A stretch of DNA of 64,000 bases, taken from Microbotryomycetes sp. JL201 (lineage: Eukaryota; Basidiomycota; Microbotryomycetes). The position numbers were made by a program, and so were the translations under genes. Below, in pieces: positions 43,160 to 54,842 of the stretch. The notes under the pieces are model-generated. The model had not been told where the DNA came from and made no database searches. It saw nothing but the letters and a program-made list of their open reading frames with translations. The number at the start of each line of letters is the position of its first letter. The first letter of the stretch is position 1. The stretch lies in assembly GCA_033819885.1 (NCBI GenBank), contig JAQYUZ010000045.1, positions 1-64,000 of the forward strand. Direction: 5' to 3'.

Positions 43160-43592
43160 AGGGCAGACAGACATCAATCACCTAGGAAGACACGTATGAA
43201 CAAGTGTACGTGTCGTAGAAAAGAGTTGAGATCTAAAGATTGGAAAATGGAGAAATGAATTCCAAAAAGAGAAAAAGTCGAGGCCGAATGAGACCGACAA
43301 ACAACAGAACACAGGGGAGAGCTGACGCAAACAAGATAGAGACAGAGGTAAAACAGACGGGCAAAAAGGCTAGAAAAGAAAGAAAATCAACACATCAGGA
43401 AGGAGGGCGGAGAAAGCCCTAAAACAGAAAGATGAAACTGTTCTATTCGTCTATCAAAGTCTATGGTCTCTAACACGGCTCGGCAGCGTTTTCACTGTAT
43501 GATTGAGACGGGAAAGAGAAAGTGTCAGTAATGTCAATCATTCGGGGTCTCCATTCGAACGCTGTTTTGCAGCCTTCCGATAGCCGATCGGG
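43160..43592. other. Tail-to-tail gap with purine-rich tract
   Basis: Lies between the arginase stop and the threonine aldolase stop. From about 43240 to 43430 the plus strand is strongly purine-rich (many gaaaaagag- and aaagaaag-type runs). The 60-codon plus-strand frame there is Lys/Arg-rich only because of that bias and is not called a gene. Confidence 0.5.
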
Positions 43593-45443
43593 TCAATCAA
43601 GAAAACACCAAGGCATTGCATGGCCTCGGTAGCCGTTTCTTGTTAAAGAAAAGGAGATAATTTGCCACACCTGGTTCTTTCCGTAAGCCGTTCCCAATCG
43701 AGCAATTGGCGGCTGAATCGCACCTTTGTAAGTTCCGGTCGCAAACCTTTGGTTCTGGTCGAGGTCGATTTGTTTGGCTTCACGACCTTCGCATTCAGTC
43801 TTCATCTCTCTGACGACGTCAATGAGGTCGTCGACGGCTTGACGTGTGATTTGGAAGTGAACGACAACTCGGTTAGAACCGAGCGTGATGCCACGGGTTT
43901 TCGCTCGGGCGGCGAGTTCAAAGATGCTGAAACCAATTGATTGAGGGTCGATCCAGAGCATGTCTGTGTTGGGGCGGCGGGGTTAGCGCAAAACCAATGT
44001 AATGACACTTGTTGCAAATTTTGACGCACTCGTCTCTGTCGGCAACAAGAGCTGAACGCCGAGGTCAGCCAAGTTGCGGGCCAGGTACGCGGCGAGCTCG
44101 TGAGTGGCTCCCAGGAGAGGGAAGTGTCGGTCGACGCAGTAGTCCGCTGCAGCAACGAGACCACCGCATTGTCGGATGCCTCCGCCGAACGACTTGCGGA
44201 ACCACTAGAAGAAGCGGTGCAAGGTCAACTCCGTGTGGCAAAGAAGCGTACTGTTCACGCGCGCACCTTGGCCTTCTTGATAAAGTCTTTGGGCCCAACA
44301 AGAACACTGAAGGGTTCTTTGGTCAGCACAAGGAATGTCGCAACTCGATCGAGCCGCCACTGACGATCCGATGGGTGCGCCAAGACCCTTGCTCAGGCAC
44401 AGAGACATCTAGATGCGGCGATTGAGACAATCAGACTAGCTTGGTCAAACGAGACAGCGCTTAGATCAGGATTTACAGTATCAAATGGCCTGCACAGCTC
44501 CTCGATGCTGAGACCAGTTTTGGCAGCGGCCTCCCAGATGCGAGCGCCATCGCAGTGCATGATGATGTCATGCTGTCTGGCCCAGTTACTGATGCGAATG
44601 ATTTCGTCTTGCGGGAAGACCATACCGGACAAGGTGTTTTCGAGGCAGATGACTTTCGTCGGCGCCGAGTGAATGTCGTCGCCGAGAATAGCGTTGTTGA
44701 CGACTTCTTCGAGCGTAAGGTGGTGTCCGTTGGCTGGCGGGATGCCAAACGTGTTGGCCTGGGAGAAGAAGGCGACGCCACTCTGCTCGTACAACAGGAC
44801 ATGCGAGCGCGAGTCGAGGATGATTGAGTGAGGAGGCTGCTTCAAGTGAGTACGAATGGCAATCTGGTTCGTCTGTAACGCAGCGCAAAAGGACGAGGTC
44901 AGAGCACGCCACCTCTCCTGTAGGCATGCAAGGAGCTGGCTGACCATTGTGCCCGAGACAGCAAACATGGCGTCTTCCTTGCCCGTCATCTTTGCCATCT
45001 TGACCTGAAACTCGTTCGTCGCCGAGTCTTCCTGCGAGATGCGAGAGGATCGATCAGTCGTGGTTCGTTCTCTCGCGGTGCGCTCAGGCCGCCTCTTTGA
45101 TGTATTCGCTTGATGCTTACGCCATAGACGTCGTCACCCCTGGATGCGTTCTTCATGACTTCGAATAGTTCTTCGACTGGTGTCGTGATCGTGTCACTGC
45201 ATGTTAAGATTCCGATGGGCGAGACCCCGAGACCGAACCAAAGTGTCAGCAGACGTGCGCTGATCGACCGCTGTCCGTCGGACAATCCGCCGCGCCCGCC
45301 GAGTCAATCCTCGCGCCCGCCGAGCGCTGATTGCGATCTGACAAGCGTGGAAAAAGCAAAATGGGGACTGACGTTCGAAAGTCTCGACTGATCTGCTTGG
45401 CTTTTTGCTCATTGAGCTGTTGAGGAGTAGGGGCGGCCGTCAT
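43593..45443 (-). CDS. GLY1: Low-specificity threonine aldolase (Gly1)
   Basis: PLP enzyme cleaving threonine or allo-threonine to glycine and acetaldehyde. Exons 45443..45373, 45196..45121, 45031..44477, 44408..44365, 44306..44267, 44204..44030 and 43963..43593 give 443 residues, somewhat longer than the yeast enzyme. Clear blocks: FRTDTITTPVEELFEVM, RGDDVYGED, MFAVSGTMVSQL, HCDGARIWEAA (Asp of the PLP pocket), MSLCLSKGLGAPIGS with the PLP lysine, and WFRKSFGGGIRQCG. The start used is the first ATG of the frame. An in-frame upstream stretch (PALLRPTFCRAL..., resembling a mitochondrial presequence) has no ATG, so use of a near-cognate start for a mitochondrial form is possible but unproven. 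The last 20 or so residues after YGKNQ lack conservation, and a hidden 3' intron is possible. Confidence 0.92.
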
Positions 45444-45743
45444 GCTGGCGGCGGCAAACGACGACGACAGCGGGCGGACGAAACGAGCAATGGACGCGAC
45501 GGGGCGGACAGTCAAGGCGCGACAAAAAGTCGGACGCAACAACGCTGGCACGGTCGAGAGCGGAATGGTGCCGTCTACGAGACAAGCGAAGGGGGAAAAA
45601 GCCGTATGTGCGCGCGCGCGCGCGCTCGGACTTTTTATTTAAGGAGCGCGTTCCGCAGCGCCGCGTGACCTCGGGCATTTCATTCGTGCATATCATGGCA
45701 TGGCATAGCATTACAGCCAGATTGCCGATCGTCAGCGACAACC
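45444..45743. promoter_or_regulatory. GLY1 upstream region with alternating CG tract
   Basis: Contains the GLY1 promoter (minus strand) and the 3' end of the OPT gene. A TGTG(CG)n run at 45607-45623 is followed by an A/T-rich ttttatttaa at 45631-45640, which reads TTAAATAAAA on the GLY1 strand about 190 nt before its ATG. Confidence 0.45.
45607..45623. repeat. Alternating purine-pyrimidine (CG) run
   Basis: Seventeen bases of strict alternation, mostly CG, in the promoter of GLY1. Such runs can take the Z-DNA form; here that is only a possibility. Confidence 0.85.
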
Positions 45744-48557
45744 TCAGCACCCGCCGCAATACCCACCACCGCCGAGGTGGCAACCCCAGCAGCTCAGTGC
45801 GCCGACGCCACATGACCGGAGAACAAGTCCGACCACGCTCGCGAACCCTTCACCCAGCACAAACCCGGACGCAACAATGATGAGCGGAATATTCTCTAAA
45901 TGAGATGACGCAGACGTGTGAGTGTGATTGTTGCGCGACCGCGCCATGACAAAGTACGACACGAGGCCTCCAATCAGACGTGCGAGCGAGAACGAGGGCG
46001 TGTTGATGAATCCTATTGCGAATGCGATGCTGCGCAAAGAAAAAGGAAATCTGCCAGTCAGTGACGCGCTCAAAAGGTCCGATATCGTACAAGGGTGCGC
46101 ACCCAGATGGAATAAACCTCGTCCAACGCAAACTGTGGCGCGATGAAGTGGAACCGATAACTTTGAGCGACGCCAAGACGACGAATCCGAAGCCAAACAC
46201 GAGCATGGCTTCCTTTGTCCGCGGAGGCAACGTCCCGTTATTGACCAGGCGAGCTAAATTGAGCCTGCACAGATTCGAATCAGACCGTCCGAACCTTGTT
46301 TCGCAACAATAGCCTCAACGTACCACACGGCGGCAGTCGGCACCGGAAAGCTCGTACTCGGCAGCTCGTATGCCCTTCGATACAGTACAAAAATGCACGA
46401 CGACACAAACACGGACGCCAGCGAGCCAATAAGCTAATGCACGATGGGAGTCAGTCCGCGCTACCTCTGCAAGCCAAATCCGCCGCTTACCTGGCCGTGG
46501 AATTGGGCTTTCGGACTTGCACCATGCAGATGACCCGTTTTCAGGTCCTGCATGAGGTCACCAGCTTGCTGCGCTCCTGCTTCAGATATTCCGCCTGCAA
46601 TGAGGTTGGCGACAATGTTGCCAGGCTGTAGCATGCGTGCGATGACTTGAAGCATGAGCATTTGGGTCCACCAGACTGAACGACCAAGCCTTACCTGTAC
46701 GACCGCGAAGAGCAGTTGACTGATCTTGCCAATCGCCGACACCGGATTCAGATCCGTCTCTCCTAACGCGCGGACTCTGGAGCAGGAAAGGTTCAGAGAC
46801 AAAGTAATTCCAGCTTCTGTGAGGCATTACCCTAGAATGCTGAAAATTGAGGCAAGAACCAGCGCAATAACAGTGGCCCACCACTTGATGCCTTCCTGAC
46901 CGAACACGAGTGCGACCAGTAAGACGCACGCGACAGAGCTGAGCACAACTCCACCGATAACGACATTGCGATCCGCTTCTTCGTCGGACCGTGGCGCTAC
47001 GCGCACGTTATCCTCGACTTCCGAATCGACTGACAACCTTCGCTCAAGCGTGCCAGATTCGTCTGTGACCTTCTTTCGCAAGCCCAGCGGGCCGGAAAGC
47101 TGAGAAATGGCCACGACAGAGATGCTGAGAATGCTCTCGGCCATCATGACCGCAAGCGCAGGCCACAAGATCCAGCCTGTCGTTCAGAACAGTTAGTTTC
47201 GCTCGAACGAGTTCTGAAGCGCGGTTCATCGTAAACGTACCTCTGGATCCATCCACTGAGCTTGAGACCGGGCCTGGTGCCCAGCCCGAACGCTTTGCCA
47301 GGGGGCTCAGAAAAGCCCAGCCGCACAACATGCCCTTGCAAAAATTATGTCAGATAGATCGGTTCATCCTTGCAGAGCTTGGCACCGACCAGATTCATAC
47401 TGGCAGTCGTTGGAAGACCCATAATGATGCCTGTGCGCTCTACGAGGTCATCGGGTATTTCGTCGTGCCGATAGGAAAGGTACTCGCCTTGTCCGATATA
47501 ACTGAATGAAGGAGTGAACCTACGAGCGACACGGTTGTCAGCCTCTTGATGTCCGAGATTTGAGCTAGACGACCTACCACCACAACCAATCATGCGCCAG
47601 ATTGCCAAACACGTTGAAGAGCGGAATGGCGTAAATGACGGGAAATGCCAAGCTGACGAGCTAATCACAAGCGGCCGGCGGATGTTCAGCTCCCCCTTCA
47701 GACAGCCCAGTAAAGTGTGATTTGTTCTCACCGTGTAACCGGCTGATGCGAGAAAGCTCATCAGTAGTGCTTTCCATGCCTTCTGATCAATCTGTGAAGC
47801 CGGCACGCTGTGCTGCGGCTGCTCGCGCTCGAGCGTGCTCTCATCTGATGACGACAAGGCTCTGTACTGTCCGTTTTGCTTGCTTGCCGACTGCTGCCCC
47901 GGCATGGGCTGGTTGTGCAGTACGCTGATGAGTTGAGCAGTCGCCGTTCCGCTCGGAAACACAAGCTGCTCCTTGACGATGACCTGCCTGCGCAGTGGGA
48001 CGGCCAAAAACACGCCAAAGAATGCGACAGCGGCTGACCACAGCAGCAGCGACGTGAAACCAAGCTGGATAGGCTCGGCCCCGCCGTCGAGCTCGGGCCT
48101 CAGCGTGGCGAGTGCTGGAATGATGCCGACAAACCCGGCGGCGAGGGGTAGTGTTCCCGTGGCGACGGCAGTCGTTTGCAGGACAATGTTTTCGTGCACG
48201 GTGAGAGGTCGCCTGGCGGCGCCCGAGCCGACGAGCCAGGACGTGTGCGGAACGACTTTGAAGACGGCGAACCCAAGAATTGACGCCTGCGCCGACATCA
48301 TCGAGATCCAGCCCGATTGCAAACCAAAGTACCTGTGCGAGCGAGCAATAAACGAGCGATCAGCGTTCTCGAACGCGCGTTGCTTGTCAGCGCTGCTGCC
48401 ACCGAGCTGACATGTTTGTGAAGCACAGCAGCACTCCGATGGCCAGTCCAGCAACGACAGCCCTCAGCGTCAGCTCTGCATCCTCGCCAGAGTCGCTGTC
48501 GGGACCAGCCCGATCTGCAGCACGTGACCTCGCTCGGCCTTGTCCGGCTGCGTTCAT
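45744..48557 (-). CDS. OPT-family oligopeptide/metal-chelate transporter
   Basis: Multi-span membrane transporter of the oligopeptide transporter superfamily, probably of the subgroup related to YSL proteins. Eleven exons (48557..48412, 48332..47732, 47660..47578, 47519..47390, 47334..47241, 47176..46831, 46776..46695, 46625..46491, 46433..46324, 46264..46103, 46029..45744) give 724 residues. Diagnostic stretches: LCFTNMYFGLQSGWISMM, LPLAAGFVGIIPAL, VFPSGTATAQLI, FSYIGQGEYLS, GIIMGLPTTASMNLG, LSPLAKRSGWAPGPV, GVRALGETDLNPVSAIG, SEAGAQQAGDLMQDLKTGHL, PTAAVWLNLARL and IAFAIGFINTPSFSLARLIGG. At least a dozen hydrophobic helices are visible. The C-terminus is odd: six cysteines within 22 residues among glycines (SCGVGALSCWGCH...GYCGGC). 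Substrate could be small peptides or metal chelates; the sequence does not decide. Confidence 0.92.
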
Positions 48558-48825
48558 CTCCTGTGCTGAGCCCCGGGCAAGCTGATCGAGCGCTCTGTCT
48601 GATCCAGGATTAGCGTATAAATCAAAGTGGCGGATGTGGGCAGCGCGTGGACGATGTGAAAGCGATGCCTATGCCCGCTCGGCGGGCCCTTAGCTTGCAG
48701 CGAGCACGTCCAAGTTTTTCAACTTTTGACGACCACGTCTGGCTCGGTCGAGGTCCATGTCACCTCGACAGCCCTCATTGTAGCCCACACAGTACGACGG
48801 CGTCGTCTCCGAGGCAACGCGAGCC
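48558..48825. promoter_or_regulatory. Divergent promoter, OPT and lipase genes
   Basis: A 268-nt head-to-head gap. A TATA-like TATAAAT at 48616-48622 on the plus strand lies about 205 nt before the lipase ATG. Whether it is used is unknown. Confidence 0.4.
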
Positions 48826-51800
48826 ATGTCGTCGCCGGTGACGCACACCGGTCCGAGCTCGGCGACGCTCAAACCACTCGACCAACCTCTGCCATCACAT
48901 CCCGGCTTGTCGAGTCGAACATCTAGCCGCCCAGACCACCATGGATTGCCCCACGTGCAGCGCAACGTGTCTGCTGGCGCGCTGTCGACCCTTTCGCTGC
49001 TGCTCGGCAGCTCCTCGAGCAACAACAGCATCCGTCCAGCTTCGTCGCGGACGCACACGGGCGAGAAGCAGCTCGAGTCAAACCTGCTCAAACGTCGAAG
49101 AGGCCCAGGCAGCACAGACACGTTCAACCTAGGTCCGCTCAGCTCGTTGTGGCCGGGCGCACGTTCGACCAACGACTCGATCGACAGCTCGAAACTCGGC
49201 GGACTTGGACACACCGACGAACATCAGGCGAACATTGCGCGCAAGGCGAAACCAAAGTCATCCGCACTTGACTGTGACGAAGACAGTGACCTGCCACCAA
49301 GCCCAGTTGGCCTGCCAGGAGCTTGGACTCATGGTCCGACAGAGACCGAGGGCGCGCTGTTGCTCCCACCGCCCTTCCTGGATGACAGGTCCACGAAAGA
49401 GTCTTTTGAAGGCGTACTTGGAACACGCTTTGCTCGCGAGACTTCGGCTCGCGCACGCAGAGAAGCTCGAAACTATGCTAGAGACCGGCCTCCACCTCCA
49501 GCTTTTCCAGCGTCCCTGCTCGCGACCGCATCAAAACTGGTCAGTGCCCTGGGACCACCTGGAGGCGTGGACTCTGGACCGATGTACCGGCGCTGGAAGG
49601 ACGATCCAGACGATCCGACGCCGGGCTCGATCCGCAAATCTCGTCGACAAGTAGAACGAGCGGAAAAGGGCATGAAAGGCTTGGAGCTTGGTGAGAAGAT
49701 TGCGCGAAGGCTCGCAGATCGACTGAGGCGAGAGCGCGGTCAAGTCGACGCCGAGAACGGCGAGACACTGTCTCGCCGCGAAGCGCAAGTGGTACAGGAA
49801 GTTGTCAAAGAAGTACTCTCGACCGCGACTCCAATGTCTATCTTGGGCGTTCCCAGTACTCCGGCAAGCCCGCCACTGTTCGGATTCCCTACACCAGCGG
49901 CATACGAAGACACGCCTCCAACCTCTGTCTCGGACGAGATTGACTCGCCTGCAGCTCCACCGAAGCCGTTTCTCAAGCCTTTGATCGATGCAGCCGAACC
50001 CTCGCCACTGCCTTCGCCAATGCTGCTCGACAGGGTTGGTACACCAGCAGGGCAGAAAGGCGAAACCGGCGATTACTTTACTTTACGGCAGCGCACCCGG
50101 TCTCAGCGTAGGATACCATCTCAGTTGACCTCACTCGAGCGGATTCGAGACCGCTCGATAAAGCATGATCAGGCAGCGGGACCATCGGGAATCACCTCGC
50201 GGCCATCGTACCTTGGCAAGCAGCTGTCACGACCGACGTCCGAGGCCTTGCGCAAACTTCGTTCTCAGCTCCGCGCCCACTTGGACCTCGCTCTCTTGGT
50301 TCTCGTTGGAAGACCTGATGCCGGAGCTCCCATTGATCAAAGCATCGCCTCCGTCGGCGGCATCCTTGGCATTCTTGTTCACCTGGTTGGATTTCTGGCG
50401 TTCGTCCTCGTACACGTCTGGGCCCTGATCGTCTCGGCTGCACTGGCGGCACGTTCGATCACATTCTTCATGCATTGGACGTTTCTCAACCTGACGGGTC
50501 GGACCGATTTGTCCATTGTCGTCAAAGACTACTACAAGCTTTGTCGACACGAGTGGGACGCCGTGTGCGTACAAGATGGGGTCAGGCTTAGTGCCTGGAG
50601 CGTCATGCTCGGTCTGCTCGAACTGACGGCAGTGCAAGCAAGCAAGTTTCCTTCTTGTCCGAATATGAAGAGTTTGGGGGTTGACCAGCGCCTTTGCACT
50701 TGCAGTGTCAAAAGAACGTTGGTTGCAAGAAGGTCCAGGGCAGCTTGTGCTGCTCAACTGCGAAGACGAGCTCGACAGTGATCAGTCTGTAAGCTTACCG
50801 GCACCTGCCCCACTCTCACCCGAGATGCAAGCGCGGACGACGGTCAGGTCGAGATCATTTGTCGAGAGACCTCGTACGAACCGACGCAATACCCGCAATA
50901 GCTTGACGATGGACGATGGTATCGGTGGTAGCAGTCTGATTGTCACCGGAGGCGGAGACAGTATTCTTGAAGGCCGGATCCTAAATGATCCGTTTGACCA
51001 GCTCACGTTATCGCCAAGATCGTTCTCGACAAAGTCGGATGCGGTAAAAACTGTCGATGACGATGACCTGCCTCCTCTCGACCTCGGGGGCGCGTTGCCA
51101 GGTTTCTCGTTCCCGCCATCGCCCATTGCGTTCTCGGCGGACGGTACAGCATCGTCATCTCCACCGCTCAGGCCGATCGACGCAGATCACGACCCTAAAT
51201 CAGACTTTTTCGCGCTGCTTAAGCGCCATGTGCGGCTCGCAACAGCGTCTTACGGCCTGCACTCGTACATTCTCGCGCCACCCAGTCCGTTGTTCACTCC
51301 GAGCGTCAACCAACACACTTTGCCTCACAAAGTCTTCAGTCACTTGAGCGGAGTAGACTGCAACACGTCCACTGTGCTTCACGTGGCGATACAAAAACAC
51401 TACACTGGCGTTCCGGCCACAACGAACGCACCCGAGGACTTGTACGAACCGCAGTTCTACCTCTTGCGAGACGATATGCATGGCGAGGTTGTGTGTGTCG
51501 TGCGTGGCACTCAATCCCTTGCAGATATGTGAGTAGGACACTTTTGCGACCACTGGTGGATTCAACTGACTCTTTTTGCGACCTCAAGACGCACAGACTT
51601 GGAGGCCGGCTTCGAGGCGGTTTCGTTGCCACCGACGGACCCTGGCTCAAACTCCAAAGAGACCTACCTAGCGCACTCTGGGATCTTGGCCGCCGCTCGT
51701 CGACTTCTTGATCGCGAGTCGAGTCCGCTGTTTGCAAAACTGAGAGCGGCGCTGGAAGAGACAGGTTACTCGCTCGTGTTTAACGGGCACTCGCTCGGAG

Positions 51801-52690
51801 CGGCCATCGCATCGACTTTGGCAGTCCTCGTCGGCGAATATGCATCCGAGTCAGAATCTGGTCATTGGACGACTTCTGTAGAGAGCGGCTTGCCGTCGGG
51901 CCGACCAGTGCGAGCGATTTGCTTTGCCCATCCAACGACGACCAACCTCGCTTTGGCGAGGCGATGCTCGTTGGGATCAACGCCACTGGTCGTGTCAGTC
52001 TCGTTCGGACCAGACGCTGTATGTCGAATGGGAATTCCTCAAGTTCGTGAACTACGTCGAGCGCTCGGACGATTGGCTAGGAACAGGCGCAAGTGGATTG
52101 ACAGAGTTCGACAAAAGTCTGCTCAAGCTGAAGGCGATCGATCAAATGTGTCTAGGTGGGGACCAAAGCATGGTAAAAGTGAGATTCTGAGCGCTTGGTG
52201 GCGGTGGAAGAAGCTCGGAGGAGGATCAGATATGGTCGAGGACGGGTTAGCTCTAGACCCGTCACAATCTTCTGACAAGGCGACAATAGAGAGGCGAGCG
52301 ATTGAAGACAAGGCGTGGAGGTGGCGGCGAGAGGTAGATGGGGATGTGGCAGACGATATCGTCAATGGACAGGATCCGGCTACTTTGATGGCCATACCGG
52401 CTGGCAAGTGCTTCCATATCGACAAGTTACCTCGGTCACTCGAGCTCAAGCGAAAGAAGCAACGAGAGGACGAGACAGTTCGCAAACAAGCTGAACGGTC
52501 CGCTCGCGAAAACTCTGGACAGCCGGTCGTTGACAAAGACGTGGTCGATGAAGACGAAGACGAGCAGCCTCTGTACGGTATCTATAGCGTCGAGAACCCT
52601 AGCAAGTTTTACTCTCTGCCTTGGCTCGAGGCAGACCTTGTCAAATCTCATTTGCCGCGAGAATACCTGGACTGTTTGAGCGCCTTGTAA
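48826..52690 (+). CDS. Membrane-anchored class 3 lipase (DAG lipase-like)
   Basis: Three exons (48826..50641, 50706..51528, 51589..52690) give 1,246 residues. The first 500 are disordered and Ser/Pro/Arg-rich. A hydrophobic segment follows (GILGILVHLVGFLAFVLVH, about 510-545) with a second one near 590 (WSVMLGLLELTAV). The alpha/beta hydrolase part has VVCVVRGTQSLADI (oxyanion region), SGILAAARRLL, the nucleophile elbow SLVFNGHSLGAAIAS (about 940-955) with the catalytic serine, and VSFGPDAVCRM supplying the likely aspartate region. This plan matches fungal and animal sn1-specific diacylglycerol lipase relatives (Lipase_3 family), so a membrane triglyceride or diacylglycerol substrate is inferred. 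The C-terminal 250 residues are charged. Intron 50642..50705 starts CAA|GCAAGT (GC-AG), and the GTGCAA just before it would break the frame. Confidence 0.87.
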
Positions 52691-52865
52691 AAGGCGGCTT
52701 TGACGCATGTTGTAGCTTGATAGGCATTTGCAGGCAATCCACAGATACGATGATTGCAGGATCGATCGACGCAAGATAGTGTCACAATGTCAAGAAGACG
52801 AAACAGTCGAAGAAAGGGAAATCTACTGCATGCGAAAAAGAAAAAGGGGAAAACACAAGCGTCGG

Positions 52866-54415
52866 TCATGCTTTTTTGACTTGGCTGGCGGTCGACTCGT
52901 TTTCCTTGTACCATTGGACTGCCCTGTTAATGCCTTCTTGCAAGCCGACAATCGGCTCGTAACCCAAGACTCGTCTTGCCTGCGCAGACAGAACTGGCAA
53001 TCAGGATTGTGAACTCAGACTCACGCAGGGTGCTGACCTTTTCAATGTTGTAGTACCGGCTGACGGTGGAATACACCACCTTGCCCCGAGTCAAGTTTGG
53101 CGTCTTGCCCATCAAGCCCGTCACGGTCTCGCCGATCGATGCAAGCGTCAGACCGACGCCCACTGGAAGTGCCACGGTAAATTTAGGAACGTGGCCATTG
53201 TAGGCGACCCATATCGCTCGCGGAAAGTCCCAGAACGGGATCGGTTCGCCATTTGTAATGAAGAAAGCCTGTCCGGCCACGCTCAACGACTCTGGCTCGT
53301 TTTCAGCGAGGGCTTCCGGGTCAAACAGCTGATCGTACCGTGTCCGGCCTGCCTTGAGAGGTTTGTCGGGCTCGCCGTTTTTGAACGACGGATCGTGCCT
53401 GATCTCGTCAGCGAGCAGGGACGACGGACGGAAGATGGACGTTGGCAATTCTCTTCGCGGAATGTCGAGGTCAACGGGCAAAGATCGGTCGTACAGATCC
53501 GTCGGAGAGACAGTGCGGTCTAACCGCTCTGCAGCGAGCACGTGAGCATGGACGACGTTGTCGACGTATGTCCAGTCGAACAAGTTCTTGTTGTCGCCGA
53601 GCTGAAAGGCTGTCTTGCCGCTCTTGAGAACGTCGAGAATTCCAGGTACTGCCTGTCTGTCTCCCGGTCTGTAGCGGAGTCCGCGCGTGATCGGTCAGCT
53701 GTGGCGATACGACGACGAGAGACAGAGGGGCGCGGCGGCCGGGCTTGCTTACCCAAAAATGCCTGCCGGTCTGAGTGCGACAGTCTTGAGTCCACCTTTG
53801 CCGTTTGCTGCGAGCACGATGGACTCTGCCTTTGCCTGAGATTCGAACGAAGCGGGTTGTCAGTTTTTGCGAGCGTTGTTCGAGCTCGAGACAAGGGGCT
53901 GGTACCTTTGTTGCGTTGTAGGCGTCAATTGGGTCGTCTGGGTAAGGCATGCGCTCGTCGACGTTGACGAGGTCGAGGCCGTTGTAGACTGTGCCGGCGC
54001 TCGACGTAAAGACGAGCTTTGGGACGCCTTCTTGGACGCACGCATCGACGACAGTCTGTGTTCCCTGGACATTGACCTTTTCACAGATGTCTGCGCCTGA
54101 GCCTGTCCATGGTGATGCCGTATGAAACACACACGTCGCGCCAGTCTGCTTGATCGCGCCCGCGAGCGACTCGAGCGAGGTCAGGTCGACCGAGTAAAAC
54201 GTCCACCGCGGCTTTTCTGGAAAGTGGCGCTGGACAATGTCGAGCGACGCGACAGACGCGTCCGGATACCTGTCGGCGAGTGTGCGAACGAGCGTGCCAC
54301 CGAGGAATCCCTCGCCTGCAGACGCACACGCGAGCAACAAGCTCAATCAGATCCTCGCTTCCGAGATCGTTGACCGAGACTCACCTCCGATGACGAGGTA
54401 TGACTCGTGCGCCAT
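52866..54415 (-). CDS. ERG26: Sterol-4-alpha-carboxylate 3-dehydrogenase (Erg26)
   Basis: NAD(P)-dependent decarboxylating dehydrogenase of the C-4 demethylation complex in ergosterol synthesis, at the endoplasmic reticulum. Exons 54415..54385, 54315..53906, 53835..53753, 53668..53038 and 52979..52866 give 422 residues, within the fungal range. The extended SDR pattern is clear: SYLVIGGEGFLGGTLVRTL at the N-terminus (nucleotide site, split by intron 1), SLDIVQRH, CVFHTASP, FTSSAGTVYNG with the catalytic serine region, DPIDAYNATK with the Tyr-X3-Lys pair, LRPAGIFGPGDRQ and FDWTYVDNVVHAHVLAA. The end reads RVLGYEPIVGLQEGINRAVQ as in 3-beta-HSD proteins. Other members of this family (generic 3-beta-HSD) are possible, but length and motifs favour Erg26. 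Confidence 0.9.
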
Positions 54416-54842
54416 GTCAGTACGATTGGGTCAGGAGCGCAAGGCCGGAGCTCGGTTCACGCCGTAATTAATGTCATTGATACAAGTGAACCTCTGTTTT
54501 GTGACAAGCAGCAAAGTTCCAGGCCAGGGCACACATGCAACGAGGCTTGAATGCAAACAACCGGCCTACGGTCACGTGCCTTGGGCTGCGCGTGGACGTG
54601 AGGCGAGATCGGCTGCGCGGTCACTACATTCCACAGGCTGCACCCCCTTCTTTAATGGATCTGGCGCTTCGAGCTACAGAGCATGCTGCTACGCACTGGC
54701 AGCCTCCTGTGTTTTCCCCCCACATATACACTACTTGGCAAGCCGACGTCATTCTCGCCGAAACTTCGGCGTTAATGACACGGAGCGCGCGATCGAGAGA
54801 GAAAGCTCTTTGAAGCAAGGCCCATCCCCTGTCACGAAAGAC
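54416..54842. promoter_or_regulatory. Divergent promoter, ERG26 and GH32 genes
   Basis: A 427-nt head-to-head gap. The plus-strand frame that runs through it into the GH32 gene starts far upstream without a signal peptide, so the ATG at 54843 was preferred. No regulatory motif could be named. Confidence 0.4.

Noticed and set aside
43240-43422. 60-codon Lys/Arg-rich plus-strand frame
   Set aside because: Its composition follows from the purine-rich DNA alone, with no flanking splice signals or conserved residues.
54471-54842. N-terminal extension of the GH32 frame
   Set aside because: It would bury the clear signal peptide that begins at the ATG at 54843.
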